In this document: piece after piece, positions 45,073 through 53,643 of the stretch
Position numbering within the stretch: position 1 is the stretch's first letter
Layout: every line of letters starts with the position of its first letter
NCBI RefSeq assembly: GCF_011752935.1
Contig: NZ_VWWO01000001.1
Location: 2,542,001 to 2,606,000 of the forward strand
Reading direction: 5' to 3'
From: Chitinophaga sp. Cy-1792
Lineage (GTDB): Bacteria > Bacteroidota > Bacteroidia > Chitinophagales > Chitinophagaceae
DNA: 64,000 bases
Made by a program: the position numbers and the translations under genes
The notes under the pieces: generated by a model
What the model was told of the DNA's origin: nothing
What the model saw: the letters and a program-made list of their open reading frames with translations, nothing else
Database searches by the model: none

Positions 45073-46479
45073 TTAATTGGCAAACACCGGTTTGCCCAGT
45101 GTTTTCAGCGATTCGAGGATGTAGGCCGTCATGGAGGCATCAGCGACCCATTCTTCGCAGGAGGCATAGCTATCTTCCTGTTTGCCGGCATAGGTATGTC
45201 CGTCCGTAAACCGATGTTGCATATCCAGCACCACCTGTGCCTGCCGCAGTTCCCAATCTGAAGCGCGGTTTCTTACCAGTGAATCATTGGTAAACACCGT
45301 AGCAGAGCAGTTAAACAGGGCGAAATTCATCCTGCGCAATTGTCCCCAGTCTGTTCCTATCGGATAGAAAATTTCCCCTGATCCACTTTTGAAAATGGTG
45401 CCACCCGGACTTTGCACGCGTCCTCCGGTAATGCTGTCATTGGCATTGAATTTCAGGTCTGCAAAAGCATGAAATAAAACATCGCTGTTCAGTGCAAAAG
45501 CCTTTGGTACAGGAAGTCCCGCCAGCCAGAAGAACTTGGTGGAATTCAGCTCATATGGCGAAGTCATATAATCCGGATGAATGAAATGGTGGTTGACAAC
45601 CGTACCATCTTCGTTGATGTTAGACCCGGTAAGCCACGAGCTTAGCGTGATACCGGTATATAGTTCTTTACTGGCTACATCCGATGGCCGGGCCATGGCA
45701 TTGAGGGAAAGCCTGATCAGTTGCTCCTTCCAGGCTGTCTGCTGCGGCAATGCTGGCATCATGGCACATGCTACGCCTAGTATGGAGGCATCCCAGGCAT
45801 TTTCTTCCGCACCGGTATCTCCCGGACTGATAATCTCTCCGGCTTTATTTCTGTACGTTTTTATTGCAGGTGTGCCTTTGTTACTCATAACCCAGCTGCA
45901 TTCCGTATTTATCATAGCCAGTACCTCACTTCTCGTATAGGCATCCAGGTTATCCCACATAGACCAGGCAGCAAAAGCCGTATAGGCCGCCCATAAAGGC
46001 GATTGCCAGGCTTTTCCCCAGCCATTGGGTGTATTGGCAAGGTGTGCATGTGCCAGACTCCTGATGAGCTGTAACGTTTTATCAGTGGCCTCTTTAACGG
46101 AAATGCCTGTGTATGCCGGCTGATATAAGCCTGTCTTCAGTGAAGTAGCCAGGGCCTCTGCTTCTGCGGCAACAGGGCGGATTTTATGTTCTGTGATGCC
46201 TTGCAGGTCTAAATATTGCTGGAAAGGGATGCCGGCGAACCCGCGTTTCTCCCACCAGGTTGTGAGTGCATATTTATTCGTATTCAATAGAATTTTACCC
46301 ATGAGAACGCGTTGAGGCGTTCCTGCCGGCATAGACCTGAACCGGGACCACTTAATGGGCTGTACGAATTTTATTTCCTCCTTTATGACAGGCATATCCT
46401 GTATGCTACCTGTTTGTGCATGAAGTGTAAAATTGCTGATACACATAAAAATCAACAGGCCGAATTTTAGTTGATGCAT
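45073..46479 (-). CDS. Secreted protein of unknown function (possible alpha/alpha-toroid)
   Basis: The 468-residue protein has a signal peptide (FGLLIFMCISNFTLHAQ) and a body rich in helices and aromatic residues (WGKAWQSPLWAAYTAFAAWSMWDNLDAY, NAWDASILGVACAMMPAL, WLTGSNINEDGTVVNHHF). The pattern fits the alpha/alpha-toroids of polysaccharide lyases and hydrolases, but no family is recognised. The ATG at 46479 starts the signal sequence. A convergent GH127-like gene lies next to it, so a polysaccharide role is a fair guess. A -7-like TATCTTTA box is at 46502-46509. Confidence 0.65.
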   Translation of the reverse strand: MHQLKFGLLIFMCISNFTLHAQTGSIQDMPVIKEEIKFVQPIKWSRFRSMPAGTPQRVLMGKILLNTNKYALTTWWEKRGFAGIPFQQYLDLQGITEHKIRPVAAEAEALATSLKTGLYQPAYTGISVKEATDKTLQLIRSLAHAHLANTPNGWGKAWQSPLWAAYTAFAAWSMWDNLDAYTRSEVLAMINTECSWVMSNKGTPAIKTYRNKAGEIISPGDTGAEENAWDASILGVACAMMPALPQQTAWKEQLIRLSLNAMARPSDVASKELYTGITLSSWLTGSNINEDGTVVNHHFIHPDYMTSPYELNSTKFFWLAGLPVPKAFALNSDVLFHAFADLKFNANDSITGGRVQSPGGTIFKSGSGEIFYPIGTDWGQLRRMNFALFNCSATVFTNDSLVRNRASDWELRQAQVVLDMQHRFTDGHTYAGKQEDSYASCEEWVADASMTAYILESLKTLGKPVFAN

Positions 46480-46603
46480 AGTCCCGACAATTTTCTTTTT
46501 ATAAAGATACTCAACGCGGATTGCCAATATGGTATTTTCTATGAACGGCAAATGCCCGACGTTGCTTTGTCTGGCTGTTGTATAACTGATATTGAAATTG
46601 TAA

Positions 46604-46999
46604 CTACTCCGGGAAATCCGCCATCTGTTTTTTAAACTGCTTCGACTGTTTACCCCCGTTTTTAACTGCCCACTGTGCCATCTCAAATAATGTAGGTCGT
46701 AAAGCCTTGCCGGTAGCGGAAAGCTCATAGGTGACATAAGGAGGTACTACCGGTTTGGATTTTCGTATTACGAGTCCGTCTGCCTCGAGCTGCTTCAGTT
46801 GTTGTATCAGCACTTTCTCCGTGATGGTGGAGATCGTCTTTTTTAATTCGCTGTACCGCTTGGTGCCGCTTAGTAAGTTGAACAGGATAATGGGTTTCCA
46901 GTAGCCGCCAATCCGCTCCATTACAAATGTTACAGGGCAGGCTGCAAAGGCGTTTGTCTTATTTTCCTGGATGACGGATGTCGCTTTAATTGCTGTCAT
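46604..46999 (-). CDS. HxlR-family transcriptional regulator
   Basis: The 131-residue protein has the winged helix of the HxlR family: ACPVTFVMERIGGYWKPIILFNLLSG, RYSELKKTISTITEKVLIQQLKQLEADGLVIRK and VPPYVTYELSATGKALRPTLFEMAQW. The Cys near residue 20 is the redox or electrophile-sensing Cys of many members. It is divergent from an NmrA-like gene, with a long palindrome between them, which fits joint control. Confidence 0.9.
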   Translation of the reverse strand: MTAIKATSVIQENKTNAFAACPVTFVMERIGGYWKPIILFNLLSGTKRYSELKKTISTITEKVLIQQLKQLEADGLVIRKSKPVVPPYVTYELSATGKALRPTLFEMAQWAVKNGGKQSKQFKKQMADFPE

Positions 47000-47024
47000 G
47001 GTTATACATACTAAAGGGTAAGTA

Positions 47025-47062
47025 CTTGTACAAAAGTAAGTACAAATCTACTTTTGTACAAG
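47025..47062. promoter_or_regulatory. Palindromic operator between hxlR-like and nmrA-like genes
   Basis: A perfect 13-bp inverted repeat CTTGTACAAAAGT...ACTTTTGTACAAG (47025-47037 and 47050-47062) has a 12-base spacer and includes further GTAC units. HxlR proteins bind sites of this kind. It lies 19 bases before the NmrA ATG. Confidence 0.7.
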
Positions 47063-47081
47063 CAATTTAAAAACGACAAAA

Positions 47082-47966
47082 ATGAAAGCAACAATAACTG
47101 GTTCCTTAGGCAATATCAGCCGCGTCCTCGTTCAGCAATTGATAGCAGCCGGACATGAAGTAAATGTAATTACCTCCAATGCAGAAAGGGCGGACGCTAT
47201 TGCGCAGCTCCGTGCAACGCCTTTGATAGGCAAGGTAGATGATATCGATTTTATTAACAACGCTTTTCAGGGTGTAGACGCAGTATATACGATGGTACCG
47301 CCAAACTATGGTACCAGAGAACAGATTATAAGCGTAGGCGAAATCTATGCAGCCGCAATAGAAAATAACAATGTTCCTTTTGTTGTAAACCTGAGTGGGA
47401 TAGGAGCGCATTTGCCCGATGGCCCTGGTCCTGCTGGTGCAAACCATCATAATGAGAACCGTTTCAGTGCACTGGCTGCACACGTGCTGCACTTGCGCCC
47501 TGGTATGTTCTATTCCAATTTCTACGGTTTCATCGACCTGATAAAACAGCAGCATATTATCGGTAATAATTTTGATGCAGACATCGTGCTGGCATTGTCG
47601 CACCCGCAGGATATTGCAGCAGCGACCTTTGAGGCCATGCATCACCGGAATTTTCACGGTAAATCCTATAAGTATATCGTGAGTGATGAAGTTACAGGAA
47701 AAGAAATCGCACAACATTTAGGGGCTGCTATTGGCAATCCTGATTTGAACTGGGTGAGATTTCCGGATGATGCCATGCTGCAAAGTCTGGTACAGCAGGG
47801 TATGACAGCAGAAATGGCCACCACCTATGTCATAGATATGGGCAAGGCTTTACAAAACGGGAGTATACTAAAACCATATTTTGAAGAGAGAACTACCTTA
47901 TCCGGAAAAATAAAATTTGATGCATTTGCGAAAGAATTTGCATTTGCATATAACGAAGTTGTGTGA
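47082..47966 (+). CDS. NmrA-like NAD(P)-binding protein
   Basis: The 294-residue protein starts with a Rossmann strand MKATITGSLGNISRVLVQQLI (GxxGxxx motif), then VNVITSNAERADAI, FINNAFQGVDAVYTMVPPNY and VVNLSGIGAH. It resembles the NmrA/QorB group of atypical short-chain dehydrogenases that bind NAD(P) and reduce quinones or act as redox sensors. It is transcribed divergently from the HxlR regulator, a common pair in Bacteroidota and Gram-positive bacteria. Confidence 0.85.
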   Translation: MKATITGSLGNISRVLVQQLIAAGHEVNVITSNAERADAIAQLRATPLIGKVDDIDFINNAFQGVDAVYTMVPPNYGTREQIISVGEIYAAAIENNNVPFVVNLSGIGAHLPDGPGPAGANHHNENRFSALAAHVLHLRPGMFYSNFYGFIDLIKQQHIIGNNFDADIVLALSHPQDIAAATFEAMHHRNFHGKSYKYIVSDEVTGKEIAQHLGAAIGNPDLNWVRFPDDAMLQSLVQQGMTAEMATTYVIDMGKALQNGSILKPYFEERTTLSGKIKFDAFAKEFAFAYNEVV

Positions 47967-48116
47967 TCAAGATAAGTAGAAAAGTATTGCTGATTCTGTA
48001 CATATCCTGTACTGGTAAGGGTATAAACATATTGGAGTTGTGATGGATTAATATATATTGTTAAATGTTTATATTTAATAATCGAATCCTATATTTAACC
48101 AACGACCAATTTTTTT

Positions 48117-48551
48117 ATGCTTACCCAGGAAGAACTCGACGAAAATGTACAATATGTATTGGGAATGACCGATCACTACAAAAGTGATGAAGAGTTACAC
48201 AACATGCTGCTCTTAAAAGGACTGGAGGAGGAGGATACGCGGCGCATAATACGTACGGTAGCATATGCTTTTAATAAGAAAAGGATGCTTCAGCGGAAGA
48301 GAGCCATCAAGCTAAATAGCATCTTGTTCATTTTTACACATGTGATACCTGGATTGATCTTTCTGCTGGCAACAATGCGTATTAACATAGGTTACCTGAG
48401 TCTGTATCTGATGTTTTGCCTGGGATTACGTCTTTATTATATCCTCCTGGTGGCGGTGCCTTGTTGGCTGGGCTTTAATATTTACGCCTATTTCAAGTAT
48501 AAAAAGAGAACAGCCGTTGCCGGAGAGATTGGTACCATTGGTACAGTATAA
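48117..48551 (+). CDS. Small membrane protein of unknown function
   Basis: The 144-residue protein has a charged N-terminal part (LTQEELDENVQYVLGMTDHYKSD, KGLEEEDTRRIIRTVA) and about three membrane helices (FIFTHVIPGLIFLLATM, YLSLYLMFCLGLRLYYILLVAVPCWLGFNIYAYF). No family is recognised; the N-terminus looks like a small helical adaptor. A hairpin follows. An AT-rich 150-base leader precedes it. Confidence 0.6.
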   Translation: MLTQEELDENVQYVLGMTDHYKSDEELHNMLLLKGLEEEDTRRIIRTVAYAFNKKRMLQRKRAIKLNSILFIFTHVIPGLIFLLATMRINIGYLSLYLMFCLGLRLYYILLVAVPCWLGFNIYAYFKYKKRTAVAGEIGTIGTV

Positions 48552-48560
48552 TTAAATAAT

Positions 48561-48592
48561 CATGGCTGCAGATTCCAAATCTTGCAGCCATG
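48561..48592 (+). terminator. Hairpin after the small membrane protein
   Basis: CATGGCTGCA pairs with TGCAGCCATG around a 12-base loop. No T-run follows, so termination is uncertain. Confidence 0.4.
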
Positions 48593-48751
48593 CTTATTTG
48601 TAACAACAGGTAGTAGCTGATTTTAATTTTAAGATAGTCTGGAGGAATCCTGATTGTTCGAATACTGTCACCACCTGTTTAAGTGAAAATACGTATACCC
48701 CGTTGCGTTAGTGCAGAAATTTTTTTAGCTTGGTGCGATATTATTATACCA

Positions 48752-49492
48752 ATGAAAGAAACAATTATTATCTCGTTGATTGGCATTGCATTTTGTGCTG
48801 TAGTCATTTTATTATGCTGTCTGTTTGCAAAAACGACTCATCGAAAACTGATCCCGTTGTTATTGGGGCTTCTGCTGCTGGATACAGCGGTAACAATGTT
48901 ACCTAATCTGCCTTTAAAATTCCTCAACCAGTTAGACTGGAACTGGCAGGGGAAATTCCTGAGTATATTATGGGGAGTACTATTTATCCTGTGTACATCT
49001 TTCCTGACAAGAAAAGAAGCAGGTTTCGAATGGAAAGTAGAGCGTTCTTCCTGGCCTGCATTTATAATTGTTTGCTTGTTGGGTATCGGACTGCAATGGT
49101 GGGATATCAGTACTGACGGTGGAATTAAGAGTATTCATTTCAACGCTGAGAAATTCTGGTATGAACTAACAATGCCAGGACTGTCGGAGGAATTGATTTA
49201 CCGGGGGATTATCCTGGGATTGCTGAATAAGATATTTATCTCCAGAGTCAGGATTCTCGGCGCCAGTGTGGGTTGGGGACTATTGATTCAGGCGGTTATT
49301 TTTGGCGGCGGACATTCCTTTTATTTCGATGATGCCTCAGCGATACATTTTGCATTGGCGCCGGCACTTATTACAGGCGCAATCGGACTGGTTATCGGCT
49401 GGCTCCGGGAAAGGACAGGAAGTATTGTGTTGCCAATTGTATTCCATAACCTGTTTAATGTTTTTCCGCAGGCATTGGCGATGATATTTTAA
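48752..49492 (+). CDS. CPBP-family intramembrane metalloprotease
   Basis: The 246-residue protein has about seven membrane helices and the CPBP (Abi/CAAX-type) motifs: SEELIYRGIILGLL (EExxxR), GGGHSFYFDD (first His) and VLPIVFHNLFNVF (second His and Asn). Members cleave in the membrane or mature peptides. ATG at 48752 follows a short upstream frame and starts the first membrane helix (TIIISLIGIAFCAVVILL). A terminator follows. Confidence 0.85.
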   Translation: MKETIIISLIGIAFCAVVILLCCLFAKTTHRKLIPLLLGLLLLDTAVTMLPNLPLKFLNQLDWNWQGKFLSILWGVLFILCTSFLTRKEAGFEWKVERSSWPAFIIVCLLGIGLQWWDISTDGGIKSIHFNAEKFWYELTMPGLSEELIYRGIILGLLNKIFISRVRILGASVGWGLLIQAVIFGGGHSFYFDDASAIHFALAPALITGAIGLVIGWLRERTGSIVLPIVFHNLFNVFPQALAMIF

Positions 49493-49520
49493 TTGGTATT
49501 TTTTGAGAAGATTTATAGCT

Positions 49521-49549
49521 AACGTCTGTAAGCATTGCTTACAGACGTT
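49521..49549 (+). terminator. Terminator of the CPBP gene
   Basis: A perfect 13-bp stem AACGTCTGTAAGC/GCTTACAGACGTT with loop ATT is followed by TTTTG. Confidence 0.85.
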
Positions 49550-49703
49550 TTTGTTTTAGCGAATCACATCCATCTTCTACATAAAAAACTCATAGCAAAC
49601 TTTTATGTTAAAACAGCACCATAAATAGCGAAAGAAATATTATTTGTAAATTTACCTTCTAATACTTTGCTGTAGCGTATTTGGGGCTAAAATGGCTGAT
49701 TTA

Positions 49704-49717
49704 TGCAATCGTTTGCA
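49704..49717. promoter_or_regulatory. LacI/CcpA-type operator upstream of the lyase gene
   Basis: TGCAATCGTTTGCA is a near-perfect palindrome with a central CG, matching the general LacI-family site TGnAAnCGnTTnCA. It lies about 130 bases before the lyase ATG. No lacI-type gene is nearby. Confidence 0.4.
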
Positions 49718-49778
49718 ATTCTAATTTTTTTTACTAATTTCAGGATAGAAAAACGTTTGTTCCACTTTATGAGAATAG

Positions 49779-49798
49779 TGTGTGAGTCTTGTCACACA
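49779..49798. promoter_or_regulatory. CRP/FNR-type operator upstream of the lyase gene
   Basis: TGTGTGAGTCTTGTCACACA contains TGTGA-N6-TCACA, the Crp-family palindrome, extended by further paired bases. It lies 51 bases before the ATG at 49849. Confidence 0.45.
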
Positions 49799-49848
49799 AT
49801 GGAGTAGTTGTGTAAACCTGAATCAATCATCATCTTAAAATCACCCAA

Positions 49849-52332
49849 ATGATCCCCGTAATTTACACACGGTTAACCCGTCATGCCCACAGGTGGCTGT
49901 TATTGATCCTGTCGGTATGCTGTACTATGCAATTATCTGCTGCTACTGTCAATGTCTCTTCTTTATCTGCGCTGCAAACCGCCATCAATAATGCGGTAGC
50001 AGGAGATGTAATCATTCTGGCCAATGGCGTTTATACTGCCAGTTCCAACATCACCATTAGCAAGCAGGGAACAGCTGCTTTGCCTATTACCATCCAGGCA
50101 CAAACAATTGGAGGTGTAGAAATCAATGGTACGGCCGGTATTAGCATAGCGAGTCCGGCGAAATATATTATTATCAAAGGTTTCGTATTTAAATTTAATG
50201 CGTCAAAGGCCACTATGGCTGCCGGCACAAGTTTCTGCCGTTGGACCCGCAATGTATTTGAAACACCCGGCGATGGTGAAAACCTGTTGCTGAATGGTAG
50301 CGATCATGAGGTAGATTATAATACCTTTCAGCACAAAAATGCAATGGGACGTTTCATTGCCGTTCGCGGTAGCGGGAGCCAGATTGCACAACGTCTCTAC
50401 ATTCATCACAATTACTTTTATGATCAGCAACCGCAAACCGCCAATGGTGCAGAAACATTGCAGTTTGGGTTGAGTGGTTACAGCTTATCCTCTTCCAACA
50501 GTATTGTAGAATATAATTTGTTTCAATCCTGCCAGGGGGAGAATGAAATGATCTCAGTAAAATCGTCCGCTGTCACCTTGCGATATAATACCATCAAAGA
50601 TTGTGTATCCCAGTTTACGTTGCGTCATGGCAATTTTTGTGTGGTGTATGGCAACTATTTTCTGAATACACAAGGTATCCGGATTTTTGGTGATGACCAT
50701 AAAATTTATAGCAATTATTTCGAAAACTGCAGTCCGGGAATTAACATCGGGAATGGAGATGGGGAAGTCGCGGATGGTGCTGCACTTACCAGTCACGACA
50801 GACCTGACCGTTGCCTGATTGCTTTTAACACGCTTGTTAATTGCGCTACAAACTATGTGCAGAGTGGTCGCAGCGGAGGTTTGGGCGCAACCTATACCAC
50901 ATTTGTGAACAACATTATACAAGGTGGGGGCCCTGCAGCCTCTATTGCCGGACCTTATACCAATCCTACCTGGAGTAATAATTTACTGTACAGTACTAAT
51001 GGCGTTGGCGCAGTTCCTGCAGGAACCTATACAACAGCTAATCCTTTGCTGTCAAGAGATGCAACCGGTACTTACCATTTGCAGACTGGTAGCCCGGCTA
51101 TCGATGCCGCCACCGGCTCATATACTACATTGAATACAGATATGGATGGTCAGGCCCGTACCGGTACTTTCGACATTGGTGCAGATGAAGTTTCTTCTGC
51201 TACTGTTACTGCACGTATTTTAGATTCTACCATGGTAGGTGTAAATGGCACCGGCATACCGACGGGTTGCATGCCTGCAAGTGCCAGCGCAGATGATGGG
51301 AATGTGGCAGCAAACGTGCTGGACGGAGATACGGCTACCCGTTGGTCTGCCAGCGGCGACGGACAATGGATACAGTTTTGCTTAGATGGCATCACCAGTG
51401 TTTCCGCCGTAAAAATCGCTTTCTATAACGGTAATAGTCGTACCAGTACTTTCGATATTCTTGCCAGTACCGACGGCAGCAGCTTTAGTACCGTAGCTTC
51501 CCGCCTGGTAAGCAGTGGCACTTCCCGGACTTTGGAAACCTTCTCTTTTACACCTGTATCGGCAAAGTATATACGTATTGTAGGTCATGGAAATAGTCTG
51601 AATGCCTGGAACAGTTTCACCGAAGTACAGATTGTTTCCGACAATGGATGCACGCCGGTAATCGCCAGCGCGGATGATGGCAATGTGCCTGCCAATGTCC
51701 TGGACAATGATCTGAATACCCGATGGTCGGCCAATGGCAACGGCCAGTGGATACAGCTTTGTTTGGGAAGTACGCAAAGTGTAACGGGCGTAAAGATCGC
51801 TTTTGTCAGTGGTACCAGCCGCACCAGTACTTTCGATGTAAAGGTGGGGAATGATACCAGCAACCTTACCACTGCTGCCACCGGACTAGTGAGCAGTGGC
51901 ACTTCTACGGCCCTGGAAACGTTCAATTTCAGTGCGGTATCTGGCAAGTATGTACGAATTATCGGGCACGGCAACAGCATTAACCTCTGGAACAGTTATG
52001 CAGAAGTACAGGTCATCACCGCCAGTAGCCTGACCTCAGCCGATGCTACTGCTTTGTCTGCCAAAACTGCAATGGTAACGGAGACACTGGAAGTATATCC
52101 AAATCCTGCCGGTGCGCAGACCACCGTGTCGTTTACCCTCAAACAACCTGCTCGTGTAACGCTGAACCTATATGATGTAAGTGGCAGATATATCCGGAAT
52201 GTAATGGCAGGAAAACTTCCTGCCGGCAGACATACCTATGCGGTGCCGTTGTCTGCTTTGAGCGGTGGTAGTTACCTGCTAATTCTAAATAATGAAGGCA
52301 AGCTAAGCACAGGCCGTATTAGCCGGCAATAG
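49849..52332 (+). CDS. PL6-type polysaccharide lyase with two discoidin-like modules and a T9SS C-terminal domain
   Basis: The 827-residue protein has a signal sequence (WLLLILSVCCTMQLSAA), a right-handed beta-helix of PL6 (alginate/chondroitin lyase type; ENEMISVKSS and LRHGNFCVVYGNYF hold the catalytic Lys and Arg), then two tandem copies of a roughly 125-residue module (from residue 474 and from residue 601; shared ASADDGNV, RWSA, GQWIQ, VKIAF, RTSTFD) of the F5/8 type C carbohydrate-binding kind. It ends in a type 9 secretion sorting domain (LEVYPNPAGAQTTVSF ... GGSYLLIL). Likely a secreted alginate-type lyase. Confidence 0.88.
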   Translation: MIPVIYTRLTRHAHRWLLLILSVCCTMQLSAATVNVSSLSALQTAINNAVAGDVIILANGVYTASSNITISKQGTAALPITIQAQTIGGVEINGTAGISIASPAKYIIIKGFVFKFNASKATMAAGTSFCRWTRNVFETPGDGENLLLNGSDHEVDYNTFQHKNAMGRFIAVRGSGSQIAQRLYIHHNYFYDQQPQTANGAETLQFGLSGYSLSSSNSIVEYNLFQSCQGENEMISVKSSAVTLRYNTIKDCVSQFTLRHGNFCVVYGNYFLNTQGIRIFGDDHKIYSNYFENCSPGINIGNGDGEVADGAALTSHDRPDRCLIAFNTLVNCATNYVQSGRSGGLGATYTTFVNNIIQGGGPAASIAGPYTNPTWSNNLLYSTNGVGAVPAGTYTTANPLLSRDATGTYHLQTGSPAIDAATGSYTTLNTDMDGQARTGTFDIGADEVSSATVTARILDSTMVGVNGTGIPTGCMPASASADDGNVAANVLDGDTATRWSASGDGQWIQFCLDGITSVSAVKIAFYNGNSRTSTFDILASTDGSSFSTVASRLVSSGTSRTLETFSFTPVSAKYIRIVGHGNSLNAWNSFTEVQIVSDNGCTPVIASADDGNVPANVLDNDLNTRWSANGNGQWIQLCLGSTQSVTGVKIAFVSGTSRTSTFDVKVGNDTSNLTTAATGLVSSGTSTALETFNFSAVSGKYVRIIGHGNSINLWNSYAEVQVITASSLTSADATALSAKTAMVTETLEVYPNPAGAQTTVSFTLKQPARVTLNLYDVSGRYIRNVMAGKLPAGRHTYAVPLSALSGGSYLLILNNEGKLSTGRISRQ

Positions 52333-52537
52333 TAATAAGGTGGAACAATGCTTTTTCTTACGGGAACTGCGGTGCCGGGAGGTGCTGTGGTTCCCGTGGT
52401 GTTTTAGGGAAGAAGTGGAGGAGGTATTTTTCAAAAGAAATAAAATTATTCTGGAATAACTATACATTTATAATAAATGTAGTTGACTACGTAAAGTTCT
52501 CCTATCTACTTATGGAACTGTGTTTCAGAAAGAAAAA

Positions 52538-52968
52538 ATGCATAATAATATGGTTAATATTAGCTATCATCAGAGATTTTAATGAAAATTTCAGGCCGCA
52601 TGCAGCAACCAACGATGCAATTGAGCAGGTAAACAATAAGTTAGGGCTCAAATTGGTGGCTGAGGGTTTCTACGGATATCATCGAAAATGATTTTGAGGC
52701 GATTATCAGAGAATATAGTGGATTCTGGATTGCGCCTGGCAGTCCATATAAAAGTATGGCAGGTGCCTTGAAGCTGATTGAATTTGTCAGGGAGCACAAT
52801 GTTCCGACATTTGGAACCTGTGGTGGTTTCCAACACATGGTGATTGAATTCGCCAGGAATGTACTGGGTATCAAAGATGCTGAGCTTGCTGAATATGATC
52901 CTGAAGCATGTTTCTTTCACACACTTTTTGGCACTTCTTCACCTGTCGACATAAAAAAAGTAATGTAA
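52538..52968 (+). pseudogene. Broken CTP-synthase-like glutamine amidotransferase gene
   Basis: Reading three frames together gives a class I amidotransferase of the CTP-synthase-like type: IRDFNENFRPHAATNDAIE, then DIIENDFEAIIREYSGFWIAPGSPYKSM, then the intact nucleophile motif PTFGTCGGFQHMVIEFARNVLG. At least two frameshifts (near 52550 and 52665) separate the pieces, and the C-terminus with the catalytic His and Glu is missing. It is dead. The 200 bases before it (52333-52537) hold no gene. Confidence 0.7.
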
Positions 52969-52985
52969 AATACCGTATTAGTTAG

Positions 52986-53549
52986 CTAGAAAAGTTTTGG
53001 AGGTTTCCCTTTGTTTACAACAACTGTACGAACAAGAGCTTCCCAAGTACCTATTGTTTGTTGCCACTCATGTCCTGCGAAATATCTATCAAAATTATCA
53101 TCCTGATTATGACGATCTATATCAATTTCAGGCATGTAGTTTCCGATTACACCTTTTTCTAGTAGTCCTTCCGCTACTACTCCTTTTTCTCGAAAAATCA
53201 ATATTGGCAATCCAATTTGAAAGGCCATAGCTGGTTCAATTTGACAATAAGGACTAGTAAACCATTGTTCATTTAGGTCATAGGCCTTCTCACCAATATC
53301 ACTGTCGGGTTTACCTTTTCCATTGATTATTAGATTTCTCCTTAACGCTATTGTAATAAGTCCATTGGACTCTAACATTAACCTTCTAATTGCTGTTAGA
53401 GGTTCCTGTATGTCATAATCGGTAACGCCTAGAGTTCTGCCTACCATCCCCCTCGATTCCAAGTAAACACTTACCTTGGTTATGAATATCTCTTGCGCTT
53501 TGTTATAGGGCTTTGGGTAACTCAGAAAAACTGGAATTTTATAACTCAT
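52986..53549 (-). CDS. TIR-like domain protein, putative effector of the cassette
   Basis: The 187-residue protein starts KIPVFLSYPKPYNKAQEIF (box-1-like FLSY), has LESNGLITIALRR in the centre and SPYCQIEPAMAFQIGLPILIF, where S-x-[WY]-C-x-x-E is the TIR signature with the likely catalytic Glu105. TIR proteins of bacteria cleave NAD+ or make cyclic nucleotides in immune response. It is the last of three minus-strand genes, 94 bases after the phosphoribosyltransferase-like gene. Membership of the TIR superfamily is based on the motif pattern alone. Confidence 0.65.
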   Translation of the reverse strand: MSYKIPVFLSYPKPYNKAQEIFITKVSVYLESRGMVGRTLGVTDYDIQEPLTAIRRLMLESNGLITIALRRNLIINGKGKPDSDIGEKAYDLNEQWFTSPYCQIEPAMAFQIGLPILIFREKGVVAEGLLEKGVIGNYMPEIDIDRHNQDDNFDRYFAGHEWQQTIGTWEALVRTVVVNKGKPPKLF

Positions 53550-53643
53550 TAAAATTAGTTTATCACTTAAAACTTGGAATAATTTTACTCTAACTTGGGT
53601 ATGTCTTAAAAACCATCAACAGGCAGGGATTCTGTCCCTCATG

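Noticed and set aside
52333..52985. Left attachment site of the island
   Set aside because: I looked for the GTGTCAGATTTGTGTCGTGA repeat near the left end of the cassette and did not find it, so the border is not called.
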